Shown here one piece after another: positions 25,950 through 36,908 of a stretch of DNA of 64,000 nucleotides (its first letter is position 1; each line of letters opens with the position of its first letter). The notes beneath the pieces are model-generated. The model made no database searches and was not told where the DNA came from. It saw only the letters and a program-made list of their open reading frames with translations. Made by a program: the position numbers and the translations under genes. The DNA lies in NCBI RefSeq assembly GCF_032854445.1, contig NC_088307.1, positions 3,970,001 to 4,034,000 on the forward strand, read 5' to 3'. This stretch comes from Liolophura sinensis. Its lineage: Eukaryota > Mollusca > Polyplacophora > Chitonida > Chitonidae.

Positions 25950-27059
25950 ACTAGAATGGATCTGCGAATAGCAGATCCTAGGCCGGGATCCCGGATCGGA
26001 TCGATGAAGTTTTCCCCTTCATGTTCTGTGTTCGAAGGACCCATGTTTCACATACACGGCTTTCAAAGTTTCCATGCGACCTTACACCTTTCGCCATTGA
26101 GGCAGTCGGCCGGTCATTTGCATTCCCTCGAATAGATTGGCGACCTTAATGATGCTACGCTATGCCCAGTGAAAAACGGTCGTTCCTTGGCAGACTTAGC
26201 CCGCTAATTGTAAGAAATAAGGCAAAAACAAGACCAGTGTAACAGCCAGTTTGTACATTCACATCTCAATCCACGACATGCCATGCACAGACTCACTGCT
26301 CCACTCATAGCTCGGCCATCGTTAGAAAGTCAGCACTTGGACCAGTTCACATATCCATATTTGTTAATCACCCTGGATTGTTTAACGTATAGTAAAGAGC
26401 ACGAGGTCTGCGCAAAACAAAGCTAACTTTTACAGGTCCATGTCGTTTGCTGTTGTAGTTAGATCTCTACGCCATCTAATAGAGTACTGGAGTTAGATGG
26501 GAACTGGAATCAATGTCATCCTACAACCGTTTCGGGAGATCACGGACAGTGTAGCCGAAAGCATCAGGTCAAATACTACAAACCCAGTCCAGTCCCCATC
26601 TAACTCTATGTTAAAGCAATAGGATTAGCACCTTTTTCTAAACAAAAAACGGTGTTGTCATTTAAACGCTTGTAGCGAAAAAACTATTGATCGGAGCTGA
26701 AATCTGTTGACGAATGCTCGAAAGAGCATGTCTTGGGGCTACAATTTCGTGCAGGTTGCACATTTCTAGCTTCCACAGATCTCGAGTTACAGGTCATTGA
26801 AGTTACGTCACTTTTTTGAGTTTTTTGCTAAAATCTCAAAAAGTTACACAGACATGCAAAAAATACAAGCAGATTCAGAATCAGCAGCTCAAGATACACC
26901 AGAATACGTTCAGAACAAATGAACTTTGAGAACTTTTTGTGACGTCATAAATTCGACCAATGGCGAACTTCCAGAATTTTGACCGGAAGTGAACCATTTT
27001 CGCAAACTTTAAAGAACTCGTAACTTACTAGCAGCATGTCAAATTTGAAACCGATCGGT

Positions 27060-27090
<31 letters not shown>

Positions 27091-27269
27091 GTTTTACACA
27101 AAATCCAATATGGCGTCCGAACCACGTGACATGGCAAAAAAGTGGAGAATTTGTCCCGAGGTATTCACCGCCAGAATATGTGTGCAAAATTTCAGACCTG
27201 TATGTTAAACGGTAAAAAAGTTTCCATGCGAACAAAGTCGGTGAAAAAAAAATAATAATAATAATAATA
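25950..27269 (+). repeat. u19: array unit, 1,320 bp, tail A
   Basis: No cassette. It shares CTTTCGCCATTGAGG with u4, u5 and u31. Right after the core the sequence reads GATGAAGTTTTCC, as in u31. The YY1-like site is ATATGGCGTCC. Confidence 0.95.
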
Positions 27270-28567
27270 ACTAGAATGGATCTGCGAATAGCAGATCCTA
27301 GGCCGGGATCCCGGATCGGATCGATGACGTTTTCATCTTCACGTTCTGTGTTCGAAGGACACATGTTCCACATACACGGCTTTCAAAGATTCCATGCAAC
27401 CTTACACTGTTTGTCATTAAGGCAGTCGGCTGGTCATTTGCATTCCCTCGAATAGATCGGCGACCTTGATGATGCTACGCTATGCCCAGTGAAAAACAGT
27501 CGTCCCTTGGCAGGCTTAACCCGCTATTAGTAAGAAATAATGCAAAAACACGACCAGTGTAACAGCAAGTTTGTACATTGACATCTCAATCCACGACCTG
27601 CCATGCACAGACTCACTGCTCCACTGATAGCTCGGCCATCGTTAGAAAGTCAGCACTTGGAGCAGGGCACATGTCCATATCTGTCAATCACCCTGGCCTG
27701 TTTAACGTATAGTAAAGAGGATAAGGTCAACGCAAAACAAAGCTAACTTTTACAGGTCCACGTCGTTTGCTGTTGTAGTTAGATCTCTACGCCATCTAAT
27801 AGAATACTGGAGTTAGATGTGAAATGGAATCAATGTCATCCTACAACCGTTTCGGGAGATCACGGACAGTGTAGCCGAAAGCATCAGGTCAAATACTATA
27901 AACCCAGTCCAGTCCCCATCTAACTCCATGTTAAATCAATAGGATTCCAATCTTTTCTAAACAAAAATCGGTGTTGACATTTAAACGCTTCTAGCGTGAA
28001 AACTATTGATCGGAGCTCAAATCCATTGACGAATGCTCGAAAGAGCATGTCTTGGACTACAATTTCGTGCAGGCTGCACATTTCTAGCTTCCATAGTTCT
28101 CGAGTTACAGGTCATTAAAGTTACGTCACTTTTTTGAGTTTTTTGCTTATATCTCAAAAAGTTTTGCAGATACAAAAAAAATTCAAGCAGATTCAGAATG
28201 AGCAGCTGAAGATACATCAGAATACGTTGAGAACAATTGAACTTTGTGAACTTTTTGTGACGTCACAAATTCGACCAATAGCGAGCTTCCAGAATTTTGA
28301 CCGGAAGTGAACCATTTCGCAAACTTTAAAGAACTCGTGACCTACTAGCTGCATGTCAATTTGAAAACGATCGGTTCAGTGGTTCTGGAGAAGAAGATTT
28401 TTAAAGATTTTACACAAAATCCAACATGGCGGCCGAACCACGTGACATAACAAAAAAGTGGAGAATTTTGTCCCGAGATATTCACCGCCAGAATATGTGT
28501 GCAAAATTTGAGACCTCTATGTTGAACGGTGAAAAAGTTTCCATGCGAACAAAGTCGGTGAAAAAAA

Positions 28568-28605
<38 letters not shown>

Positions 28606-28801
28606 GAAAAAAACAGAACGAAAACAATAGGGATCCCGTTCCGGGAGAACGGGATCCCTAATAAGAAAAAACAGAACGATTACAATAGGGATCCCGTTCG
28701 GGAGAACGGGATCCCTAATAATAATATTAATAAAGAAAAAAACAGAACAATAACAATAGGGATCCCGTTCCGGAAGAACGGGATCCCTAATAATAATAAT
28801 A
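27270..28801 (+). repeat. u20: array unit, 1,532 bp, tail A, three cassettes
   Basis: It shares TTCCAATCTTTTCTAAAC with u43 in its second half, and GTTTTCATCTTCACG with u23 in its first half. It is therefore a mosaic of two subfamilies. The YY1-like site reads ACATGGCGGCC. Confidence 0.95.
28604..28788. repeat. Hairpin cassettes x3 (u20)
   Basis: Loops CGGGA (unique), GGGA and CGGAA; linkers GAAAAC, GATTAC and AATAAC. The second junction has an irregular AAT stretch containing ATTAATAAAG. Confidence 0.9.
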
Positions 28802-30114
28802 ACTAGAATGGATCTGCGAATAGCAGATCCTAGGCCGGGATCCCGGATCTGATCGATGACGTTTTCCCCTTCATGTTCTGTGTTCGAAGGACACATGTTC
28901 CATATACACGGCTTTCAAAGTTTCCATGCGACCTTACACCGTTTGTCACTGAGGCAGTCGGCCCGGTCATATGCATTCCCTCGAATAGATCAGCGACCTT
29001 GATGATTCTACGCTATGCCCAGTGAAAAACGGTCGTCCCTTGGCAGACTTAGCCCGCTATTTGTAAGAAATAAGGCAAAAACACGACCAGTGTAACAGCA
29101 AGTTTGTACATTCACATCTCAATCTACGACCTGCCATGCACAGATTCACAGCTCCACTGATAGCTCGGCCACCGTTAGAAAGTCAGCACTTATACCAGGG
29201 CACATGTCCATATCTGTCAATCACCCTGGCCTGTTTAACGTATAGTAAAGAGGACGAGGTGTGCGCAAAACAAAGCTAACTTTTACAGGTCCACGTCGTT
29301 TGCTGTTGAAGTTAGATCTCTACGCCATCTAATAGAGTACTGGAGATAGATGGGAACTGGAATCAATGTCATCCCACAACCGTTTCGGGAGATCACGGAC
29401 AGTGTGGCCGAAACATCAGGTCAAATACTACAAACCCAGTCCAGTCCCCATCTAACTCCATGTTAAAGCAATAGGATTCCCATCTTTTTCTAAACAAAAA
29501 AACGGTGTTGTGATTTAAACGCTTGTAGCGAAAAAACTATTGATCGGAGCTCAAATCTGTTGACGATTGCTCGAAAGAGCATGTCTTGGGCTACAATGTC
29601 GTGCAGGTTGCACATTTCTAGCTGTCATAGTTCTCGAGTTACAGGTCATTGAACTTACGTCTATTTTTTTACTTTTTTGCTTATATCGCAAAAAAGTTAC
29701 ACAGATATACAAAAAACACAAGCAGATTCAGAATCAGCAGCTCAAGATACACCAGAATGTGTTCAGAACCTTTGAACTTTGAGAACTTTTTGTGACGTCA
29801 CAAATTCGACCAATAGCGAACTTCCAGAATTTTGACCGGAAGTGAACCATTTTCGCAAACTTTAAAGAACTCGTGACTTACTAGCTGCATGTCAACTTTC
29901 AAACTGATCGGTTCAGTGGTTCTTGAGAAGAAGATTTTTAAAGATTTTACACAAAATCCAATATGGCGGCCGAACCACGTGACATAGCAAAAAAAGTTGA
30001 GAATTTGTCCCGAGGTATTCACCGCCAAAATATGTGTGCAAAATTTCAGACCTGTATGTTGAACGGTAAAAAAGTTTCCATGCGAACAATGTCGGTGAAA
30101 AAAAAATAATAATA
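28802..30114 (+). repeat. u21: array unit, 1,313 bp, tail A
   Basis: No cassette. Subfamily of u16 and u42 (GCCGAAACATCAGG). The PAR-bZIP-like TTACGTAA is changed to TTACGTCTA, a variant shared with u42. Confidence 0.95.
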
Positions 30115-31430
30115 ACTAGAATGGATCTGCGAATAGCAGATCCTAGGCCGGGATCCCTGTTCTGATCGATGACGTTTTCCCCCTTCATGTTCTGAGTTCG
30201 AAGGACACATGTTCCACATACACGGCTTTCAAAGTTTCCATGCGACCTTCCACCGTTTGTCACTGAGGCAGTCGGCCGGTCATTTCCATTCCTTGGAATA
30301 GATCGGCGACCTTGATGATGCTACGCTATGCCCAGTGAAAAAACGGTCGTTCTTTGGCAGACTTAGCCCGCTAATTGTAAGAAATAAGGCAAAAACACGA
30401 CCAGTGTAACAGCAAGTTTGTACATTCACATCTCAATTCACGACCTGCCATGCACACTCACTGCTCCACTGATAGCTCGGCCATCGTTAGAAAGTCAGCA
30501 CTTGGACCAGGGCATATGTCCTTATATGTCAATCACACTGGCCTGTTTAACGTATAGTAAAGAGGACAAGGTCTGCGCAAAACAAAGCTACCTTTTACAG
30601 GTCCACGTCGTTTGCTGTTGTAGTTAGATCTCTTCGCCATCTAATAGAGTACTGGAGTTAGATGGGAACTGGAATCAATGTCATCCTATAACGTATTCGG
30701 GAGATCACGGACAGTGTAGCCGAAAGCATCAGGTCAAATACTACAACCCAGTCCAGTCCCCATCTAACTCCATGTTAAACCAATGAGATTCCCACCTTTT
30801 TCTAAACAAAAAACGGTGTTGTCATTTAAACGCTTGTAGCGAAAAAACTATTGATGGGAGCTCAAATCCATTGAAGAATGCTCGAAAGAGCATGTCTTGG
30901 GCTACAATTTCGTGCAGGTTGCTCACCTCTAGCTGTTATAGTTCTCGAGTTACAGGTCATTGAAATTACGTAAGTTTTTTGAGTTTTTTGCCAAAATCTC
31001 AAAAGTTTTGCAGATACCAAAAAAATTCAAGCAGATTCAGAATCAGCAGCTCAAGATACATCAGAATACGTTCAGAACGAATGAACTTTGAGAACTTTTT
31101 GTGACTTCACAAATTCGACCAATAGCGAGCTTCCAGAATTTTGACCGGAAGTGAACTATTTTCGCAAACTTTAAAGAACTCGTAACTTACTAGCTGCATG
31201 TCAAATTTGAAACCGATCGGTTCAGTGGTTCTTGAGAAGAAGATTTTTGAAAGTTTTACACAAAATCCAATATGGCGGCCGAACCACGTGACATAGCAAA
31301 AAAGTGGAGAATTTGTCCCGAGATATTCACCGCCAGAATATGAGTGCAAAATTTCAGACCTGTATGTTGAATGGTAAAAAGTTTCCATGCGAACAATGTC
31401 GGTGAAAAAAAAATAATAATAATAATAATA
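30115..31430 (+). repeat. u22: array unit, 1,316 bp, tail A, damaged core palindrome
   Basis: The core reads GGGATCCCTGTTCTGATCG, so CCGGGATCCCGG is broken on its right side. This is the only such change I see among 45 copies. The CRE-like site is mutated to TGACTTCA (31,102-31,109). No cassette. Confidence 0.95.
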
Positions 31431-32750
31431 ACTAGAATGGATCTGCGAATAGCAGATCCTAGGCCGGGATCCCGGATCGGATCGATGACGTTTTCATCTT
31501 CACGTTCTGTGTTCGAAGGACACATGTTCCACATGCACGGCTTTCAAAGATTCCATGCAACCTTACACCGTTTGTCATTGAGGCAGTCGGCCGGTCATTT
31601 GCATTCCCTCGAATAGATCGGCGACCTTGATGATGCTACGCTATGCCCAGTGAAAAACAGTCGTCCCTTGGCAGGCTTAACCCGCTATTAGTAAGAAATA
31701 AGGCAAAAACACGACCAGTGTAACGGCAAGTTTGTACATTCACATCTCAATCCACGACATGCCATGCACAGACTCACTGCTCCACTGATAGCTCGGCCAT
31801 CGTTAGAAAGTCAGCACTTATACCAGGGCACATGTCCATATCTGTCAATCACCCTGGCTTGTTTAACGTATAGTAAAGAGGACGAGGTCTGCGCAAAACA
31901 AAGCTAACTTTTACAGGTCCACGTCGTTTGCTGTTTGTAGTTAGATGTCTACGCCATCTAATAGAGTACTGGAGTTAGATGGGAAACTGGAATCAATGCC
32001 ATCCTACAACCGTTTCGGGAGATCACGGACAGTGTAGCCGAAAGCATCAGGTCAAATACTACAAACCCAGTTCAGTCCCCATCTAACTCCATGTTAAAGC
32101 AATAGGATTAGCAACCTTTTTCTAAACAAAAAACGGTGTTGTCATTTAAACGCTTTGTAGCGAAAAAAACTATTGATCGGAGCTCAAATCCGTTGACGAA
32201 TGCTCGAAAGAGCATGTCTTGGCTACAATTTCGTGCAGGTTGCACATTTCTAGCTCCCACAGATCTCGAGTTACAGGTCATTGAAGTTACGTCACTTTTT
32301 TGAGTTTTTTGCTAATATCTCAAAAGTTACACAGATATGCAAAATATACAAGCAGATTCAGAATCAGCAGCTCAAGATACACCAGAATACGTTGAGAACA
32401 ATTGAACTTTGAGAACTTTTTGTGACGTCACAAATTCGACCAATGGCGAACTTCCAGAATTTTGATCGGAAGTGAACCATTTTCACAAACTTTAAAGAAC
32501 TCGTAACTTACTAGCTGCATGTCAAATTTGAAAATGATCGGTTTATGTGGTTCTAGAGAAGAAGATTTTAAAATGTTTTTCACAAAATCCAATATGGCGT
32601 CCGAACCACGTGACATAGCAAAAAAATGGAGAATTTGTCCGAGATATTCACCGCCAGAATATGTGTGCAAAATTTGAGACCTGTATGTTGAACGGTAAAA
32701 AAGTTTCCATGCGAACAAAGTCGGTGAAAAAAAAAATAATAATAATAATA
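31431..32750 (+). repeat. u23: array unit, 1,320 bp, tail A
   Basis: No cassette. The first part matches u20. The ETS-like site is GATCGGAAGTG and the YY1-like site ATATGGCGTCC. Several single-base indels (GATGGGAAACTGG, CGCTTTGTAGCG) break every long frame. Confidence 0.95.
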
Positions 32751-34107
32751 ACTAGAATGGATCTGCGAATAGCAGATCCTAGGCCGGGATCCCGGATCTG
32801 ATCGATGACGTTTTCCCCCTTCATGGTCTGTGTTCGAAGGACACATGTTCCATATACACGGCTTTCAAAGTTTCCATGCGACCTTACACCGTTTGTCACT
32901 GAGGCAGTCGGCCGGTCATTTGCATTCCCGTGAATAGATCGGCGAACTTAATGAAGTTAGGCTATGCCTAGTGAAAAAACGGTCGTTCCTTGGCAGACCT
33001 TAGCCCGCTATTTGTAAGAAATAACGCAAAAACACGACCAGTGTAACAGCAAGTTTGTACATTCACATCTCAATCCACGACACGCCATGCACAGACTCAC
33101 GGCTCTCATGATAGCTCGGCCATCAATAGAAAGCCCGCACTTGGGCCACGGCACATGTCCATATCTGTCAATTACCCTGGCCTGTTTAACGTGTAGTAAA
33201 GAGGACGAGGTCTACGCAAAACAAAGCTAACTTTCACAGTTGCATGCCGTTTACTGTTGTAGTTAGATCTCTACGCCATCTAATATAGTACTGTATAGCT
33301 GAATGTCATCCTACAACCGTTTCGTGAGATCACGGACAGTGTAGGCGAAAGCATCAGGCCAAATACTACAAATCCAGTCCCTTCCCCATCTAACTCAATG
33401 TTAAAGCAATAGGATTCCCCATCTTTTTCTAAACAAAAACGGTGTTGTTTTTTAAACGCTTGTAGCGAGAAAACTATTGATCGGAGCTAAAATCCATTGA
33501 CCAATGATCGAAAGAGCGTGTCTTGAACTACATTTTCGTGCAGGTTGCACATTTCTAGCTGCCATAGTTCTCGATTAAAACGCCACTAAAATTACGTAAT
33601 TTTTTTAGTTTTTTGCTCATATCTCAAAAAGTTACACAGATATACAAAAAATACAACCAGATTCGGAATCAAGCAGGTCAAGATACATCAGAATACATTC
33701 AGAACATTTGAACTTTGAGAACTTTTTGTGACGTCACAAATTCGACCAATGACGAACTTCCAGAGTTTTGATCGAAAGTGAACCATTTTCGCAAACTTTG
33801 AAGAACTCGTAATCTACTAGCTGCATGTCAAATTTTAAAACGATCGGTTTAGTGGTTCTGGAGAAGAAGATTTTTAAAGATTTTACACAAAATCCAATAT
33901 GGCGGCCGAACCACGTGACATAGCAAAAAAATGGAGAATTTGTCCCGAGATATTCACCGCAGATTATGTGTGCAAAATTTGGGACCTGTATGTTGAACGG
34001 TGAAAAAGTTTCCCTTGCTAACAATCTCTGTGAAAAAAAAATAATAATAATAAGAAAAAACAGAACGATTACAATAGGGATCCCGTTCCGGAAGAACGGG
34101 ATCCCTA
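32751..34107 (+). repeat. u24: array unit, 1,357 bp, tail A, one cassette
   Basis: The left arm of the inverted repeat is lost and replaced by TGTATAGCTGAATGTC near 33,293. The same event is seen in u33. It shares CCATCAATAGAAAGCCCGC with u30 and u33. The ETS-like site is degraded (GATCGAAAGTG). Confidence 0.95.
34052..34106. repeat. Hairpin cassette x1 (u24)
   Basis: Loop CGGAA, linker GATTAC. It abuts the core directly (CCCTAACTAG). The related unit u33 lacks a cassette. Confidence 0.9.
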
Positions 34108-35216
34108 ACTAGAATGGATCTGCGAATAGCAGATCCTAGGCCGGGATCCCGGATCGGATCGATGACGTCTTCATCTTCATGTTCTGTGTTCAAAGGACTC
34201 ATGTTCCACATACACGGCTTTCAAAGTTACCTTGCGACCTTACACCGTTTGTCACTGAGGCAGTCGGCCGGTCATTTCCATTCCCTCGAATAGATCGGCG
34301 ACCTTAATGATGCTACGCTATGCCCAGTGAAAAACGGTCGTTCTTTGGCAGACTTAACCCGCTTTTTCCAAGAAATAACACAAAAACACGACCAGTGTAA
34401 CAGCAAATTTGCACATTCACATCTCAATCCACGACCTGCCATGCACAGACTCACTGCTCCACTGATAGCTCGGCCATCGTTAGAAAGTCAGCACTTGGAC
34501 CAAGGCACATGGCCATATCTGTCAATCACCCTGGTCTGTTTAACGTATAGCAAAGAGGACGAGGTCTGCGCAAAACAAAGCTAACTTTTACAGGTCCACG
34601 TCGTTTGCTGTTGTAGTTAGATCTCTACGCCATCTAATAGAGTACTGGAGTTAGATGGGAACTGGAATCAATGTCATCCTATAACCGTTTCGGGAGATCA
34701 CGGACAGTGTAGCCGAAAGCATCAGGTCAAATACTACAAACGCAGTCCAGTCCCCATCTAACTCCATGTTAAAGCAATAGGATTCCCACCTTTTTCTAAA
34801 CAAAAAACGGTGTTGTCATTTAAACGCTTGTAGCGAGAAAACTATTGATCGGAGCTCAAATCTGTTGACGGATGCTCGAAAGAGCAAGTCTTGGGCTACA
34901 ATTTCGTGCAGGTTGCACATTTCTAGCTGTCATAGTTCTTAAGTTACAGGTCATTGAAGTTACGTGACTTTTTTGAGTTTTTTGCTGATATCTCAAAAAG
35001 TTACACAGATATGCAAAAAATACATACAGATTCGTAATGAGCAGCTCAAGATACATCAGAATACGTTCGGAACAATTGAACTATGAGAACTTTTTGTGAC
35101 GTCACAAATTCGACCAATAGCGAGCTTCCAGAATTTTGATCGGAAGTGAACCATTTTCGCAAACTTTAAAGAACTCGTGACCTACTAGCTGCATGTCAAA
35201 TTTGAAAACGATCGGT

Positions 35217-35247
<31 letters not shown>

Positions 35248-35588
35248 GTTTTACACAAAATCCAATATGGCGTCCGAACCACGTGACATAGCAAAAAAGT
35301 GGAGAATTTGTCCCGAGATATTTACCGCCAGATTATGTGTGCAAAATTTCAGACCTGTATGTTGAACGGTAAAAAAGTTTCCATGCGAACAAAGTCGGTG
35401 AAAAAAAAATAATAATAATAATAATAAGAAAAAACAGAACGATTACAATAGGGATCCCGTTCGGGAGAACGGGATCCCTAATAAGAAAAAACAGAACGAT
35501 TACAATAGGGATCCCGTTCAGGAGAACGGGATCCCTAAAAACAGAACGATTACAATAGGGATCCCGTTCCGGAAGAACGGGATCCCTA
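34108..35588 (+). repeat. u25: array unit, 1,481 bp, tail A, three cassettes
   Basis: The core is followed by GACGTCTTCATCTTCATG, a CRE-like TGACGTCT. One cassette has the unique loop AGGA. The ETS-like site is GATCGGAAGTG. Confidence 0.95.
35426..35587. repeat. Hairpin cassettes x3 (u25)
   Basis: Loops GGGA, AGGA (unique) and CGGAA, all with linker GATTAC. The first junction is AATAAG and the second is the short form. Confidence 0.9.
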
Positions 35589-35596
35589 ACTAGAAT

Positions 35597-35647
35597 GGAT
35601 CTGCGAATAGCAGATCCTAGGCCGGGATCCCGGATCGGATCGATGAC
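35597..35647. repeat. Fixed core hairpin and palindrome (reference copy in u26)
   Basis: GGATCTGC (35,597-35,604) pairs with GCAGATCC (35,610-35,617) around GAATA. CCGGGATCCCGG (35,622-35,633) is a 12-bp palindrome, followed by ATCGGATCGATGACG. The same block starts all 45 copies. By eye it varies less than the rest of the unit. I see one stem change (u33), three loop changes (u5, u27, u37), one palindrome change (u22) and a common G/T alternative in CGGATCGG/CGGATCTG. The GGGATCCC centre is shared with the hairpin cassettes. Confidence 0.9.
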
Positions 35648-35754
35648 GTTTTCCCCTTCATGTTCTGTGTTTGAAGGACACATGTTCCACATACACGGCT
35701 TTCAAAGTTTCCATGCGACCTTACACCGTTTGTCACTGAGGCAGTCGGGCGGTC

Positions 35755-35762
35755 ATTTGCAT
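35755..35762. promoter_or_regulatory. Octamer-like ATTTGCAT (reference copy in u26)
   Basis: A perfect match to the POU-factor octamer, present in many units. It is mutated in others (ATTAGCAT, ATATGCAT, ATTTCCAT, ATTTGCAA), so it is less conserved than the CRE-like site. A chance match is possible. Confidence 0.3.
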
Positions 35763-36127
35763 TCCCTCGAATAGATCGACGACCTTGATGATGCTACGCT
35801 ATGCCCAGTGAAAAACAGTCGTTCCTTGGCAGGCTTAGCCCGCTACTAGTAAGAAAAAATGCAAAAACACGACGAGTGTAACAGCAAGTTTGTACATTGA
35901 CATCTCAATCCACGACCTGCCATGCACAGACTCACTGCTCCACTGATAGCTCGGCGATCGTTGGAAAGTCAGCACTTGGAGCAGGGCACATGTCCATATC
36001 TGTCAATCACCCTGGCCTGTTTAACGTATAGTAAAGAGCACGAGGTCTGCGCAAAACAAAGCTAACTTTTATAGGTCCACGTCGTTTGCTGTTGAAGTTA
36101 GATCTCTACGCCATCTAATAGAGTACT

Positions 36128-36246
36128 GGAGTTAGATGGGAACTGGAATCAATGTCATCCTACAACCGTTTCGGGAGATCACGGACAGTGTAGCCGAAAG
36201 CATCAGGTCAAATACTACAAACCCAGACCAGTCCCCATCTAACTCC
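36128..36246. repeat. 19-bp inverted repeat enclosing 81 bp (reference copy in u26)
   Basis: GGAGTTAGATGGGAACTGG (36,128-36,146) is complementary to CCAGTCCCCATCTAACTCC (36,228-36,246) at 18 of 19 positions. A smaller inverted pair, TTTCGG and CCGAAA, lies inside. The element is present in nearly all units. Its left arm is lost in u24, u33 and u35, and its right arm is shortened in u4, u5, u37 and u39. It could be a fossil foldback or MITE-like insertion fixed in the ancestral unit, or a structured part of a transcript. Confidence 0.85.
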
Positions 36247-36386
36247 ATGTTAAAGCAATGGGATTCCCATCTTTTTCTAAACAAAAAACGGTTTGGGGAT
36301 TTAATCGCTTCTAGCGAAAAAACTGTTGATCGGAGCTCAAATCTGTTGATGATTGATCGAAAGAGCATGTCTTGGGCTACAATTTC

Positions 36387-36399
36387 GTGCAGGTTGCAC
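36387..36399. other. Short perfect stem-loop GTGCA-GGT-TGCAC (reference copy in u26)
   Basis: Five-base arms around a three-base loop, present in most units. It is one of a row of small dyads in this 250-bp stretch. The others are CGCT-TGT-AGCG, ATGCTC-GAAA-GAGCAT (clean example at 13,878-13,893 in u10) and the 11-mer GATTCGGAATC (36,510-36,520). Confidence 0.6.
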
Positions 36400-36440
36400 A
36401 TTTCTAGCTGTCATAGTTCTCGAGTTACAGGTCATTGAAG

Positions 36441-36697
36441 TTACGTAACTTTTTTGAGTTTTTTGCTTATATCTCAAAAAGTTACACAGATATGCAAAAA
36501 ATACAACCAGATTCGGAATCAGCAGCTCAAGATACATCAGAATACGTTCAGAACAATTGAACTTTGAGAACTTTTTGTGACGTCACAAATTCGACCAATG
36601 GCGAACTTCCAGAGTTTTGACCGGAAGTGAACCATTTTCGCAAACTTTAAAGAACTCGTGACTTACTAGCTGCATGTCAAATTTGAAAACGATCGGT

Positions 36698-36728
<31 letters not shown>

Positions 36729-36766
36729 GTTTTACACAAAATCCAATATGGCGGCCGAACCACGTG
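36441..36766. promoter_or_regulatory. Recurrent cluster of transcription-factor-like sites (reference copy in u26)
   Basis: In order: TTACGTAA (36,441-36,448, PAR-bZIP type), TGACGTCA (36,578-36,585, full CRE), CCAAT (36,595-36,599), ACCGGAAGTG (36,620-36,629, ETS/GABP type), AATATGGCGGC (36,745-36,754, YY1 type) and CACGTG in CCACGTGAC (36,761-36,766, USF/TFE type). The same order and spacing recur in every unit. The full CRE is intact in about 42 of 45 copies by my count. Sites of this kind often sit together in housekeeping promoters. Binding or transcription is inference, and nothing downstream looks like a gene. Confidence 0.55.
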
Positions 36767-36908
36767 ACATAAGAAAAAAATAAAAAATAAACCCCTGGAA
36801 AATCACCGCCAGATTATGTGTACAAAATTTGAGACCTCTATATTGAACGGTGTTAAAGTTCTGCTGCTAACAATGTCGGTGAAAAAAAAATAATAATAAT
36901 AATAAGAA

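Larger units (their letters stand above)
35589..36908 (+). repeat. u26: array unit, 1,320 bp, tail C (used here as the reference unit)
   Basis: A well-preserved unit with all recurrent elements. These are the core (35,597-35,633), octamer ATTTGCAT (35,755-35,762), inverted repeat (36,128-36,246), stem-loop GTGCA-GGT-TGCAC (36,387-36,399) and factor-site cluster (36,441-36,766). Cassettes are absent. The AAT tract ends AATAAGAAACTAG. A plus-strand frame of 100 codons (36,136-36,438) is open here but interrupted in most other copies. Confidence 0.95.

Noticed and set aside
36128-36400. Hammerhead ribozyme, as found in some satellites and retrozymes
   Set aside because: The minus strand has CTGATGC near a CCGAAA, and the plus strand has TTGACGA before a GAAA loop. 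In neither does a stem II form between the CUGANGA-like and GAAA parts, and the core bases do not match.
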